A stretch of 64,000 nucleotides of DNA from Rhodeus uyekii (GCA_037043235.1 JAWRVZ010000077.1:1234501-1298500), one strand, 5' to 3'. Shown: positions 13,701 to 25,478, counted from the stretch's first letter. Made by a program: numbers and translations. Notes: generated by a model from the sequence alone, not told the origin.

Positions 13701-13740
13701 GTGCCGGGTCATCTGATTTGTGATCTGCACTAGGACTCAT
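1590..13740 (-). CDS. adipor2: adipor2, adiponectin receptor 2 (C-terminus outside window)
   Basis: Spliced gene: join of 13740-13693, 4499-4359, 2822-2651, 2217-2031 and 1777-1590, all minus strand, giving the first 245 codons plus one base. All junctions have GT/AG and the frame is continuous. The product is a seven-pass PAQR-family receptor of the plasma membrane with inverted topology (cytosolic N-terminus), which binds adiponectin and has zinc-dependent ceramidase activity. Visible hallmarks are LLQAHHAMERMEEFVHK (residues 47-63), the WEGRWRVIPHDVLPDWLKDND block, and SWLFHTVYCHSEGVSR. In ADIPOR1 numbering the zinc ligand His191 corresponds to His168 here, and Asp208 to Asp185. The other two zinc histidines lie in the missing final part. 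ADIPOR2 is preferred over ADIPOR1 mainly from the neighbours wnt5b and fbxl14, plus details such as MFFLGAILCLSFS. The start ATG has a good context (gacaccATGA) and the frame is closed by an upstream stop. The N-terminal tail before QAHHA is about 48 residues, much shorter than in human ADIPOR2, so an extra small in-phase exon could have been missed. Confidence 0.93.
1778..2650 (-). other. adipor2 short introns around coding exon 4
   Basis: Two compact introns flank the exon at 2031-2217: one of 253 bp (1778-2030) and one of 433 bp (2218-2650). Both have standard GT/AG ends. I see no repeat or other gene in them. Confidence 0.8.
2031..2217 (-). CDS. adipor2: adipor2 coding exon 4
   Basis: 187 nt, entered at codon position 2 (completing Gly121) and left after two bases of Lys183. 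The acceptor is tgtcgtcag|gctgcc and the donor tcaaa|gtaagaac. It encodes two membrane segments (CLFFLCLGIVYMF and IGMFFLGAILCLSFSWLF) and the motif FHTVYCHSEGVSR. The first His of that motif (168) matches the zinc ligand His191 of ADIPOR1. Confidence 0.94.
2651..2822 (-). CDS. adipor2: adipor2 coding exon 3
   Basis: 172 nt, phase 0 at entry and leaving one base of Gly121. The acceptor is tctgtcttag|atgtgg and the donor ttctcg|gtacac. It encodes the cytosolic juxtamembrane block WEGRWRVIPHDVLPDWLKDND and the signature HRPPMPSFRACFKSIFRIHT, then ETGNIWTHLLG. These are nearly invariant in vertebrate AdipoR proteins. The exon begins with Met where human has Val; this Met is internal, not a start. 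Confidence 0.95.
2823..4358 (-). other. adipor2 intron 3
   Basis: A 1.5-kb intron, AT-rich, with an A18-type homopolymer at about 3379-3396. A 127-codon minus-strand open frame at 3436-3819 has no recognisable domain and no splice context. I see no other gene or clear repeat. Confidence 0.7.
4359..4499 (-). CDS. adipor2: adipor2 coding exon 2
   Basis: 141 nt = 47 codons, phase 0 at both ends. The acceptor is gtgttttcag|tgcctc and the donor cacaag|gtcaga. It encodes an acidic cytosolic tail (TEREEEEEEKSSDEG) followed by LLQAHHAMERMEEFVHK, the strongly conserved AdipoR N-terminal motif. Confidence 0.93.
5110..5330. repeat. Dispersed repeat candidate
   Basis: The text 'gtgagggccaaatgtcc' and 'ggttaggtttaggggttg' with a run of short A/T motifs resembles dispersed repeats common in teleost introns. 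The match is from memory of such families. There is no second copy in this window, so family and ends are unknown. Confidence 0.3.
8300..8560 (+). repeat. AT-rich dispersed repeat, copy 1
   Basis: This segment contains 'gatccatcagaaatcattct', 'aggattctgtgatgaatt' and 'agcatttatttgaaata'. The same phrases recur, diverged, at 23270-23650 and (last part) 9825-10065. The order of the shared phrases is the same. It matches a very common teleost interspersed repeat that I know by sight but cannot name with certainty. Confidence 0.6.
9825..10065 (+). repeat. AT-rich dispersed repeat, copy 2 (partial)
   Basis: The region carries 'agcatttatttgaatctttt', 'gtaacattaataaaaagt' and 'aaaccccaagttttggact'. 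This is the 3' part of the repeat family also seen at 8300-8560. The ending resembles the usual 'ccccaaacttttgaacggt' terminus of that family. The left part is poorly matched. Confidence 0.5.
13693..13740 (-). CDS. adipor2: adipor2 coding exon 1 (start codon)
   Basis: 16 codons, MSPSADHKSDDPAQNG, ending exactly at the donor cggg|gtaagc in phase 0, so it joins in frame to the exon at 4499. The ATG sits in a good Kozak context (acaccATGA). The upstream frame is open for a while but reaches TAA without another ATG, which fixes this start. Direct joining to the next visible coding exon is assumed. Confidence 0.8.
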
Positions 13741-13976
13741 GGTGTCCTGGTCATCTGAGGTGGATGTGTGGGTGGGGTCGGTATCGCTGCTGGTGCAGAC
13801 TCTGTGTCTCAGGACAAAGGCGCCGCCCTTGTCCTCCCTCACCTCCCCCCCGTCCAGCTTGCTTCCTGTTGCTTCTGCTCTTTCTTAATACCGCGGGACA
13901 ACACTGGACCGAGAGGACGCTAGGCTCCAAAACTATCCTCCGTGGATTCACAGCAGAAAGAGACTTGGTGCTGGAC
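13741..13976 (-). other. adipor2 5' UTR part of exon 2
   Basis: The start-codon exon extends upstream to a convincing acceptor, cttatgtcttcaccag|gtccag, at 13976. This gives 236 nt of leader in the exon. The leader carries GC-rich text with a G7 run near 13842-13850. Confidence 0.65.
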
Positions 13977-16900
13977 CTGGTGAAGACATAAGAAACAACA
14001 CTAAATATCTAAGTGAGCTGCCTTTTACACTAATACTCAATTTTAGAGAATACTACAAAGTTCTTTGAAAAACAAACAAAATAAAATCTCACTTACCGCA
14101 AACTAAACAGTAGTGTACATTAGCCCATATTTATCATCATAATTGGCACAATGGGTTCACTATTTGAACTATAGTCTAGCATAAAAAAAAAATTATCACA
14201 CACTGAGACCATAACACCTAAACATGGGTGGGATGGATTCAATGGAAGCTGAACAGATGTGACTGCAACAGCGATGCATAACCAAACCGATTGAGAAGTT
14301 ACGTGCCTGGTTATTTACATAAAAGGGTCTTGGCTTAATGGGCTTTCTACAGATGGAGTAAGAACTCAATGAAACTACAAAGAATATTATTTTTAATCCT
14401 GTTTCACAACCCATTTTGAAATCAATGATTCTTCCAGTTAGTAAATAACGGGGTTTGTTGAAAAAAAGCCTTAATCCAAGCTAAAACTGCAATACTTTCA
14501 TCAAACTACCACAATCGAATGTTGCAACCCCTGGGATGCTGCCAGGGTCCTCGTACCTCACAAGGACACTTGAGTTTAAACCGATCACCTGAGGTTCAGC
14601 GTCCCTACATATCTGAACTCATGCCAGAAAATACCCAAAGCTTCAGTATTATATATGACAAAATGGCCAATTATTAACAAGGCTAATCAGGATCTCAATG
14701 CAATCTGGATTGAAATAGAGATTAGCTTGATTATTACACCACATCTACAGCATTTTACTGAAAACAGCCCTCTCTTTCAAATGGTCTCTGCCAGGCTGAA
14801 ATGTGTTTAATTTGAGTTGAAATCAGCTGCGAGCCTTGAGCAGTCTGCCAAACTCACAGAAGCACGAGGCTTCACAGCCACAGCTGTGAGACTGACAGCA
14901 TCCGTCTGCTTAGAGTTTCACTCCTTTTGTAAATGAAAAGTGTGGCAACAGCTGTCTGTTCACAAGCCAGGAAATCAGATTCAGCTAGAAACCCTAATCG
15001 CACGGTGGTCTGCGTCCAGCTTGGCAAAGCAAGAAGATGCCCTTTACTTCTCAAGTTCAGCACTCTCTGGTGTCGCATCAACCGTTTCGGTATCATGTGA
15101 CCGCATAGGAGTGTGAAACTGACCCCTCTTGATCCGATGGCCTACTGTGCAGGAGTTGTGCCCGAGGAGAAAACTGATACAAGCAGTTTGAATGTCTCCA
15201 CACATTCATCCATCCATTCAGAGGGTGGAGAGGAGCCGACAAGTCATTATCAGTAAATTATCAGCTCATTAATTATGTTCACTTAATAAACGCCTGTTCA
15301 AAGGTTCTGGCCTCATTTATCTACTTCACATGCAAGCCCTATAGCTGTCGAATACTGAAACCTGCATACAAGAGGTTTGAAATAAGATTAAAGTGATTTA
15401 GAAATTCATATGAACAGTTAATCAGTGTCGTCTCTGAGTTGTGAACAAACAGATCTGATATCATCACTTGGGAAATTATGTTGCAGCCAGTCAGTCTTAC
15501 AGGGGATTTTAAAAACAGCACATTGGATTTGTTGAGCAATGCACAGACTATTCCAAGGAACAAAGTTTGCACAGAAATCGGTGACAGTATTCATGACCAA
15601 AATACACTTCCAAAGAAGCAGTTAGTCAATATCCATTGTGTAGCTAAGACTAAGAAACAAAACACAGAACGAAAGAAATCAATTGAGACACTAGTCAGAA
15701 AAAGTGCTTACCAGGGAGTTCAGAGAAGCAGGGAAAAGGGAAATGACATTTGAAATTGATTTTCTTTTGCCACTCCAACAGCTGACCAATTGTCATCTGA
15801 CTTTCCTGTGTTTTCATCTGTAAATTGTCAAAGCTCGAGAATGTCAGCAAGTTTCAAGCAATTTTCATTCTCGAAGGGCACCAGTCTTCACATTGAGCTT
15901 TGGCACCGCAAGAACGGTCAAAGCGCGCCTGAGAGAGTGTCATTGATTCGTTTGGACTTAAACTCTCCCTTTCTAGAATCCTTAGATCCAGTGTAACTCG
16001 TACAGAACCTAAATGGCTTGTGTGACTCTTGGAAAACTCTCTAGAAAAGGACAACAGACCTTATACGCCAGAGAAACAAGCACACACCATTCATTAGGAT
16101 TTTGTTTTTGCTGTTGATCTATACATTATGGTGTCGCTGTCAAAGAGTGTTTATTTGCTGAAGTGGATTTCTTTTTTGTAGAGTTAGCAAAACGTTATCA
16201 TGAGCATTATCTTGTTTGAAGCGGATGTCAAATGTCAGTAGACCGGGAGATTGTTCATAAATTCACAAGATCTTATCTACAATGCAGTGGAAGCCAGAAA
16301 CTCAAGGACAAAACTGAAAAGGGACCGGCTACATAAGGCCTATAGGAAGACACAAAAAGAAGAATAGTTCTGGAAAATACAACAGTAAGTTGTGTGTCCA
16401 TGTCCACTTGACTCTAGATGTAGTTTGTGGCATCAACCATTGTTCAAGTGTGAGCATGAAGGAAATGAGTCACTATGATGCAGGAAGGAGAGAGACTGAG
16501 ACAGACACAAGCTCTTGGCAGCAGGACATGTCCCACACTATAATCATCACATGTGCTACTAAGATGACTGATTAAATTGGACAGAGAAATGCTTGACGCA
16601 TGAAAAGCTATACTTGATCCACCTCTCGGTTTACAGAAGGTCGCACATACAGAAATACAAAATAGCAGGGGTGATTCGTGGAATTGTAGCATAGCTTTTA
16701 AACTTTGGCAGCAGATGAACCTCGAGAAAACCACAGAGCTTTGCCAACCATATGATGAGAACATGCATGTGACTCAGACTGTGTAGCGACTGCTTCTGAG
16801 AAATGCATTTGTTTAATAATAGTACAAACATCTTTAATATATGAAGTATTTAAATATTTCATTATTATTATCCATTATTTTGTTGATCAATCAATATTGT

Positions 16901-18416
16901 GTACATCATTTCTAACACAGAACAATATATTAATACACACATTTTAGATGTAAATAATACAACTAATAAAACAAAACTAAAAAAAAATTATATAAAAAAA
17001 TTATACAGAACTGGAAGAAACAAATTTAATTTCTTTTATTCATTAAATAGACTGTGGAGGCCCACCATAAGTCTCCTGCCAGTTTCATAATGAGCTAAAA
17101 AAAAAATTGTATTTAAACTTCTCACATAAAACCTCAGAGCACGGCTTTAGCCTCCAACCAAATATCAAAAGCTTGTGACTAAATAATTCAGTTCACACTG
17201 TACATTGCGATTTCCACCAAAAGAAAGGCTCAACTGCAGTTTGTGTCAAAATAAAAGCTCACAGGTTCTCTAGTAAGTGTAGAAATTAAAACAAATGTAT
17301 TATAATTTCCATTGTACTTATATTACTTATTTTATTTAACAATATATGGCTTTAACTTTCATAGGGATAATAATACCAATACTACTAATAATAATAAATT
17401 CTAATTGTTTGGCTTCCGAATACACCAATGTGAACGCAATGTGGAGCTATTACCAGTATATCAAAACTAAGAGAAGAATTGAGTCCAATTCACCACCTTT
17501 TTAATAAACTTTGCACACTGAATATGGGTTTGAGCTCTAACTTTGGGGCTTGCAATGTGCACCAGATGGATGAATTTAACTTTAAAACTGACTAATTTTA
17601 CTTGCGGATGGATTGAAGTCCACACATGACAGTCTCACAAAATTCTGTGGGAAGCACTAATTCCATGATTGTCAGACCATAAACATAAATGTACACAACA
17701 GAAATGTACACTGTGTTCAGCAATACCCTGTAGACATAATAAAAACAGACTACACTGGAGCCGACTAACATGTTGCTACAAGACGCATAAATATATGGCT
17801 GCAGCGTCTGATTTTCCTGAGGATTATAGATCGAAGGAAAACATGTCTAAAACTAAACAAGTGAGAGATTGGAGCAACCCAAACAAAAGCAGTTGTCGGA
17901 GCCAGTCGTTGGGTGTGCGCGTGTGTCATGTGACCTAGTAAGAGCATGAACGGAGAGTTTAGAGGTGCCTTTGTGCCGTCTGTTGATCATGAGACCAGAG
18001 CTGGCCACCAGCTGAACTTCAAGGGGAAGAAGCCCTTTGTGAGAGAGTTGAGAGGAATTAATCATTCCCAGTAGTATTAAAAATCCCAATGTAGTCCTTA
18101 ATTAAGAACAAAGATGCAAATAACAAACAGTAGAACAAATACAATGCAAGAAAGAAACAAGCATTCAAGAATACAGAAGTTGATCAAATGTAAAAAATAA
18201 TCAATGCGTAGACTTTAGTGTATTAAAAATCCTTCAAATAATTTTTTAAAGCTTCAAAACTTATTCAGTCAATAACAGAAAGTGACTTTTCTTCTGTCTA
18301 AACAGCAGTTTAATATATTTATTATATTAAGACCTACCGCACAGACCTAATATAATGTTACATATTAGTTCACTAAAGAGAACTGGATCGCATGCTGTCC
18401 TGAGGCGGCTTTCTGT

Positions 18417-18418
18417 GA

Positions 18419-18449
<31 letters not shown>

Positions 18450-18544
18450 CATGCATGCTTGAAATCTTTTCCTGTGACTTACTGCATTTAACAGACACAC
18501 ACATGCGTGTAATAACATCCTATATATATATATATATATATATA
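18417..18544. repeat. GT/GC and TA microsatellites
   Basis: A (GT)n run at 18417-18443 passes into alternating GC (18444-18450), and a (TA)12 tract lies at 18521-18544. The alternating purine-pyrimidine GT/GC run is of the Z-DNA-prone type. Confidence 0.9.
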
Positions 18545-21469
18545 AAATATTTTTGGTTTCAGCCAAGAATTTTCAGTGCATCACTATCTGACACTGAACA
18601 ACAACAACAACAACAACGTCGTCATGACGCAGAAAGAGGTTAACCTGTCCTTCACACCACACCATGTGCCACAGACATACCAGACTGTCCAACGCTTCAT
18701 TTGCTTTGACACCGGCCCAGCTCATGTGCAAGCCAGTGTGACCAAGGTCAAACCGAGCACTTTGCCTAAACCTCCAATTCACCATAATGGGCTAAAGAAA
18801 CTGCTGGTGTCACAATGAATAGACTAAAGCAAAATGACATGGATTACTGAGCAGCTTTCCAGTATATTATCTACACAAACAGGATGAGCCAGAGGAGACT
18901 GTCGTCTTGGCAACGTCATCCCACCTTGTTCAGATTATGGGAAGTGAGGAATGACATGCTGATGTGCTGCACATCACGTTTTGGTTTTAAACGCAGTTTA
19001 TGGGCTCATACCTACTGCATGGCAAACCGAATCAATGAAGACTTTCAGGAGTTGAGCAGTTCCCCTGCAATTTAAAAGAGGTTTTGTCGATCAACAGCAC
19101 ACAAACAGCCTCTCTGATAAGGTGCCTTTCCACAACTATCACTGAAACTATAACAGAGACAGACTGATAATCGGTTCGACCGACAAGAACACTTTCCCCT
19201 TAATAGCTAGGCTATTGGTGTATGAATAAAACAACATGCAACACTAAACAAATTTAAACTTTTAAAGGGCCAAGTAACTATGTATTGCTTGTATATCTCA
19301 ACATTTAAATTACAAAATATTTGATAAAAATAACTTTTACTAAATTAATTACGATTAATTAGAATTTTATGTTTTGACAAAGAAATTGCAATTTTGGATT
19401 AAAACATTACAACTTGTTGACAATACAGCAATGACAACACATTTTTTCTACTTGAGCACCACGTTGTTTGAATAATGTTTCATGGGTGAGACGCCACTTA
19501 AGATGCTAGACACGAGTGCAATAGCCAAAACACATCGGTCAATCATACAAATATCTAAAAGAACCACTACTGTAAATTTGATATTTCATGTTTGCATGAC
19601 GGCGACAGGCTGAAAGGTGCTGTTATTTTCTGTTTTTAATTTCTGTAAAATTTCAGTAAACTTATTACAGGTATTACGTTTTGGCAAAGAATATATATAT
19701 TATTAAATGGATTTATATAATCTATATATACACACACATACAATTCTTCAATCAGAATCAGTCATTAAAATAATGATCGGTGCATCCCAATTGATATTTT
19801 TCTACATGCATTTTTACAAACATTTTAAATGCACTACAGTAAAACTGCATCGTCACATGATCCGTCTAGACGGCTTCCTTTAGTTTCTAAATATTACTTA
19901 TTTCTAAATGACAACGATTCTCCTTTTCCTTAAACCTTTGACACAATCCCACCAGCGTTGGCACGTCGCTGACCCAGAAAAAGCAGTTTCATGTACAAAG
20001 AGCCTTTTCAACCACACAGTACATACATATTTCTGTTACATTAAAATTATTGAGTAAGTACTGGGATAATAATATATAGTTTGGATATAAAATAGTTTTT
20101 AATTAATTGTCAGTTCAGAATCGTGATCTCAATTTGAAACAAATATCATAATTATCAATTTATCCAGAATAGTGTGGCTCTAATCTACAGTGAGCCCTAC
20201 GTCTTTTTCTTGTAATATCTCAGGCCACATTTAAAACTAAAGTCCGGTGCATGGACGTCATACACAGTAATTGTCAAAGAGACGACAGCAAAGGGAGCTT
20301 TTAACTTCCCTCATGCACAGACAGGATAAGTCCATTTCAAACGGCAAGTGTTTGGTCTAAAACCCTTACCTGATGGCAGGCAGCTTTGACAAGCACAGGC
20401 TCTATTAAGAGCCAATGTAACACTATTTGAGGGCCCTTGCCAACAACCCAAAAAAGCAAATGCACCTTGTAATAGTAGTAAAGATCCCTATGCCATTATA
20501 TTTAGCATTCGTCCCATGCATGAATATTGTTTTAGGAGAGGAGCTACCTGTTATGTGAAAGCACAACTGGCTTGGGGTGAGACTTCAGTCCCATGATAAT
20601 CAATTTATTTCAAAATGAATAGCTGTGTAGGAACACTTATTCAAAGCATGGCCGCAACTTACTACAAAGAAACACAGCTAGTTAGAGACCTGTATTAAAA
20701 ATAGCACACCGCCCGCTGGTTGCAACAGTACAGATCAAATGGGCTTTTATTTGTTATGACCAATACAATATTTAAGCATCCAATAAATAATTTTAATTAC
20801 GTTTTTAAATACAATAACTTTATTTCACTAAAACAATAAAAACACATGCATTGAGAACTTATGAGAAAGTTGTTTGGGAAACAAGAAGGGATTTAAATTT
20901 ACGGTCATGTCAATTTGCAAACCAATTGCCATTTCACTTGAAAACAACATGCTGTTATTTAAAAACAATGTGAGAAACTATTAAATTATTTCAATACCAC
21001 GATGATACGTGATGGTGTCCAGAGCCTCGCCAAACAGTGCCATCAGCAGACAAAAAATTATTAATAATAATTGAAAAGAACAAATATCAGTTGAGTGGAT
21101 AAAAGTTATCTTGGTTAAACCGATTAATGTCTATCTCTAGCAATCAGCATATGACAATAAAGAGGATGTGAAATTGTGACATGGACTGAGAGAATTTAGC
21201 CTCCTAAAAATGTGGGAAAAATAGGAAGTACCTTGTGTGCTCATGGGAGGAAGGAGAAAAACTAGGTCAGAAACGCCAGTGATGATGACAAGTCAATAAG
21301 ATCAGCAGTGAGCTGTCAAAACACTTTCACACTTCGATGCTAAACTTAGATATCATCTGGCATGAGTTATAACTATTTATACAAGTCCTTCAGCATTTCA
21401 CCTCTACCAGATATATCCATTTATACCAAAAATGGTGAGCTCAAAAAAAAAGAAAAGAAAAAAAAGTGC

Positions 21470-21652
21470 AATTGTCATCATTTACTCTATGACTTTCTGT
21501 CTTCCTTAAAACATATTGGGCAGAATGACAACGTCAGCAACCATTCACTTTCTTTGCGTTGTAAAAATATACGGAGATTCAGATTGTAATCATGCATAAA
21601 ATATGTGGGTGAGTAACAGAACATTTCGTTTTTGGATGAACTGTCCCTTTAA
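21470..21652. mobile_element. Cyprinid MITE fragment ('...actgtccctttaa' end)
   Basis: The segment ends in 'tggatgaactgtcccttt' followed by 'aa', preceded by 'gtgggtgagtaacagaac'. This is the terminal part of a very common cyprinid short DNA element whose other end reads 'ttaaaggg(g)tagttcacc'. Matching ends occur at 41752, 61733 and 63931 in this window. The left boundary is approximate. Confidence 0.6.
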
Positions 21653-22101
21653 ATCCAAGCGGATTTGTTTACAACTCAAACAAAAACATCTTCTATTGTC
21701 ATCGCTCGAGCGAGACCGTGAAACTCGGATAGAACTCCTACAAAACTGACAATAATACAAGTTGGAAAGATTAAAACTCGGAACAAAAGACACAAACAAG
21801 TCTGAAAGTGACTAATACAAGGGATTTAACGCATCTACGCCTCTCTCTTCGCGTTCGTCGCGCTCTTTATAAGCTTTAAGAGCGGTCGATGGTGATATTC
21901 CGCTCTGGTCAAAAAAATTAAATTTAAATTACTGTTAAGAAAAAGATGGAAAACACTGAACCGTTTCAGACAGCGTAGCAAGGGGAGCTAGTCGGCTAGC
22001 AATACTGACACAAACAATTTAAATAGCGCTAAAAAAAAATACATTAGGAATACCTAAAAATATATTCTAACATCTATATGTGGTGTCAGGTTTCTGCTCA
22101 C

Positions 22102-22190
22102 CTGATTGAGTAATCGACGAGGGTTTGTCCTTCACGAGAGTGTTTTTGTCAGAGTGGAGCCGCCGTTCCTGTGACTGACTGACTGACTCA
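22102..22190 (-). other. adipor2 noncoding exon 1
   Basis: A strong donor, tcaatcag|gtgagcag, lies at the end of a GC-richer minus-strand stretch, so an untranslated first exon ends at 22102. Its 5' end is not defined by sequence; I place it loosely near 22190, downstream of the promoter motifs. It would splice to the acceptor at 13976. Confidence 0.6.
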
Positions 22191-22199
22191 AGCTGGCTG

Positions 22200-22335
22200 G
22201 ATTTTCTGGATATCGTACCGTTGCGTTTCGATGTGACGTAGCTCGCGTGAGGAAGAGGAGCCAATCAGAACGCACCCTTGCGGTCTCATGACCGAGATTC
22301 TGGCGCCCGGGTTTGATGGGACTTGTAGTTCGAAG
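22200..22335 (-). promoter_or_regulatory. adipor2 TATA-less promoter
   Basis: The stretch is locally CpG-rich and carries three promoter-type motifs. A ZNF143/THAP11-like site on the minus strand at 22315-22331 reads aactacaagtcccatc. A CCAAT box lies at 22261-22265, and a CRE-like tgacgta at 22234-22240. No TATA box is seen. This arrangement is typical of broadly expressed genes and lies 100-230 bp upstream of the exon 1 donor. Confidence 0.6.
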
Positions 22336-22489
22336 AGCTGGTTGTAGGCGTCGTGCTTTTTTTAAAATGTTTTTTTGTTTCTTTTAAGTTCAGCCACACA
22401 GTATTTTGTTTTTCAATATACGTGTTATTTTATGTTTAATTGCGTTTAACTATTTTAACTTATGTTCATTAACATAATGATGAACATAA

Positions 22490-22780
22490 ATGTCCTCAGT
22501 TCAGGACATTGCCCCAAAGCGGTGTTTGTCCCGGGCTAGGAATATCACCAAGGATTTGTCACATCCACATCATGGCCTGTTCTCGCTGCTGACCTCTGGA
22601 AAAAGGTTGTGCAACATTCGATGCAGGTCAAGCAGGTTCTGCAATAGCTTTTTTCCCATGGCTGTCAAACTACTTTTTCATTTTAATGTTAAATGTTTTA
22701 AATGTACTGTTGTTATGAGCTATCGAAATTTTGTTCTGTGTACACAGAATGACAAAAGAACTGTCTAATGTCTAATAATA
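22490..22780 (+). mobile_element. LINE reverse-transcriptase C-terminal fragment
   Basis: A plus-strand open frame from about 22490 contains RARNITKDLSHPHHGLFSLL, then SGKRLCNIRCRSSRF and NSFFPMAVKLL. This phrase order matches the extreme C-terminus of several teleost non-LTR retrotransposon ORFs, from recall of the family. The rest of the element is missing, so it is a 5'-truncated relic. It lies 150 bp outside the adipor2 promoter. The clade is not determined. Confidence 0.6.
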
Positions 22781-23269
22781 CATAATTGGGATATTATCAT
22801 TTGAGAATTTAACCCAACTTATGTACTCAAATGTAGTTTTTCGTTTACGAATCTATAATTGAAAAAAAAACTACTATTGTGACTATTGCGGCAGATGTAT
22901 CACCCAATATCGTCTAAAAAGGTTACAATCCTGCTGTCACTGGCCTGTGATGAACTGAAGGCAATGACTTTTTTATAATCGATCACACAGATTCAAATAT
23001 TTGCACTACAGAAAGTTGGAATATGCAGTGACATCCCTCCCTATCAGTTATTCAGATATGATATCAGTGCTAACAGCTTAATTTGTGCAATGTTGCAAGG
23101 AAACCTACTTGGTGTACAAATGATGTAATCAATGGCAAAGTTTAAAAATCAAATGCACTATGATCTATATTGTGAAATTATAACATGAATCAAGAATTAA
23201 GTCTGTTTGTTGGTTGCAATCACTTACCTCTTGTGAGGACAAATAAATAACTGTGATCTTAAAATGGAA

Positions 23270-23650
23270 ATATTTAAAAAAAATTTTTTTAAAGGAAGTC
23301 GCTTCTGTCTTCGACCCACCAAGGTTGCATTTACTCAATCCAAATTACAGCAAAAACAGTAATACTGTGAAATATTTTTACAACTGAAAATAACTTTTTT
23401 CTATTTGAAAAATGTGCTCTATAGTTTTGTATTTGAATATATTTCAAAATGTAATTTATTCTTGTGATCAAATTTGAATTATTATTTTTGCACCAGTTTT
23501 CAGTCACACGATCCTTCAGAAAACATTATGACTTACTGCTCAAGAAACATTTATTATTACCATCAAAGTTGAAAACCGTTTTGTAAAAAAAATGTCAGGA
23601 CTCTTTGATGAATAGAAAGTTCAAAAGGAAATAGAAAGTTTTGTATCATG
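23270..23650 (+). repeat. AT-rich dispersed repeat, copy 3 (most complete)
   Basis: This copy contains, in order, 'acagtaatactgtgaaatat', 'gatccttcagaaaacattat', 'tgctcaagaaacatttatta' and 'ctttgatgaatagaaagtt'. The middle phrases are shared with 8300-8560. It is a teleost-wide interspersed repeat recognised by sight; its formal family name is uncertain. Confidence 0.65.
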
Positions 23651-24844
23651 ATAATTCTCTTTAGTTTTGATTCATTTAATATGTGTGTTCTTACTGAATA
23701 TATAAATACACACACACATACATGTTTTTTTTTTTCTGTGGCGTTTTGACCTACATGAGCTTTCTGGTAAATTTCCAGTGTAAACCACTTTAGCTCATGG
23801 TTTGTCTTTTGACCACACAAACCAAATAAGACACCAAACAAATGGAACACGAGTCCAACATTAAATGAAGCTGATAATCCAAATATAATCAATCCATCCA
23901 AATAATAAAAAATGTCAAATATTCTCAAAACAGATTTGCAAACAGATCCCCACCCATCTTTGCTTATTGTTCCTGGTAGTGAGCCAGAGTAACTGGAAAC
24001 TCTCCCAACCTGAATAAGGTTCACATGTACGGTAGTTTCTGCCAGTGTCTACTAATTGCATGATAAAAAAAATTAAATATGGAGGGAGGAACAACACTCA
24101 TTGACAGCAGTAAAACTAATCCAGACCTGTTTAAAAGAGGGTGTGAGCCAAGGAACTGGAATCCAAATTTGCTTGGGTTTAAAGATAAAGCCACACCCAG
24201 CGACTCTCCAAATAGCACCAGTTGAGCAACTTTGGCATCCGTTATTTTCTGGTTGCTGCTTTATGAAGAATATTGGAGTGAGAGTAAAGGTTACATTAGA
24301 TAGTTTATCTTGCAACACATACATACACAGATAAAAAATGCTTATTGATTTAGTCTGTATCAGTAGAATAGATAAAACTGGCATCATTTTTATGACTTGT
24401 ACATATTACTTTATTTTCTCTGTGTACTTTTTGTCTCTCTTATCTGATACATTCATTTGAGGGGTGGTTTCCATTCATAAGTATGCAGGAAAGTGGACTT
24501 AAAAGGGTATTTCGCCATCTTAAGGGTGATTCCAAACTAAAGGAGGTGTGTTCGTACATGTTCAGATTAAATTTGGACATTTGTGAAATGTATAAATGAT
24601 TCATTTTCATATGAAAGTGTGGTAATTCATATGTATTTACAGAAGTGTATAATGTATGCAACCTTAAACTCCTCTAATATGCATGACTGGTGTTTTGTCT
24701 GTTTGATGTCATTGCAGGATGTTAACGCATTTTGTCAAGAGAGGTGAAGTGCAATAGATAAGTCGTGTTCAAGAAGTAGGGCGCGATGTCAGTTACGTGG
24801 CTTCACTGCCATTCACAAATCCACCCCTGCGGCCCCATGGGATA

Positions 24845-25478
24845 CAGGCCCGGTTCCAGAATCAAACCACTGAGGGCGCTCTTGTAAAGTGCAGATATAG
24901 GCTAAGCATCGGCTCCACCATACCGTGAGACATTTATGATTATTTACAATTAATTAATTTGACCAATAATTGGAATAGAATTTCAAAAGTATTTTGCTAT
25001 GGATATTTTTTCTATTAATCTATTAGTAATTGCTTTAATGCATTACTATTTTAACGTCATATTTCTGCCCCATGCCGAGTGAATACAGCATTTTAGTCAA
25101 TGGATTATATAGGCTGTAGATTTGAAAGTGAGCCAAGAACACAAAACGCTGTCCCTTTGTCAGTTCATAGCAATCTCATAAAGTTCTGTTTATAATCAAT
25201 GAAGCTGCCAACAATGCACAATAAATCTCTGTCTTACATCGTGTCTACATTCTGTTAATGAGAGGATTCGCTAACCTGCATAACTCAGCACTGAATAAAA
25301 ACCGCTGTTTTGAGCGGTGCATTAAACAACTTTGATTGGCCATTGCTCAATGTTGCAAAATGTTGCATTCTCCAGAGCGTTTGCCAAGTCTGATTTGCCA
25401 ATATATTATTATAGTATCAACTGAGGGTGCTCTTGCTTGCATTTGAGGGTGCTTAGCACCCCCATAGAACCGGGCCTG
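24845..25478. mobile_element. Nonautonomous hAT element with 8-bp target duplication
   Basis: The terminal inverted repeats begin CAGGCCCGGTTC at 24845 and end GAACCGGGCCTG at 25478. The flanking octamers are atgggata (24837-24844) and atgggaca (25479-25486), matching 7 of 8, which is the hAT target-site size. Subterminal text is partly shared too: 'actgagggcgctcttg' inside the left end recurs in direct orientation as 'actgagggtgctcttg' near the right end. No transposase frame is present in the 634 bp, so it depended on another element for movement. Confidence 0.8.

Larger units (their letters stand above)
13977..22101 (-). other. adipor2 intron 1 (8.1 kb)
   Basis: An AT-rich intron in which no coding exon was recognised. 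It holds a GT/GC microsatellite at 18417-18450, a TA tract at 18521-18544, a short CAA tract at 18599-18616, and a MITE-like fragment at 21470-21652. The open frames in it are short and without known motifs. Confidence 0.65.

Noticed and set aside
13615..13842. adipor2 start upstream of the chosen ATG
   Set aside because: The upstream frame (REDKGGAFVLRH...) is open but holds no ATG before an in-frame TAA, so it is 5' UTR.
23563..24024. 153-codon minus-strand frame between adipor2 and wnt5b
   Set aside because: It overlaps a dispersed AT-rich repeat and a CA run; the hydrophobic composition follows from T-rich DNA.
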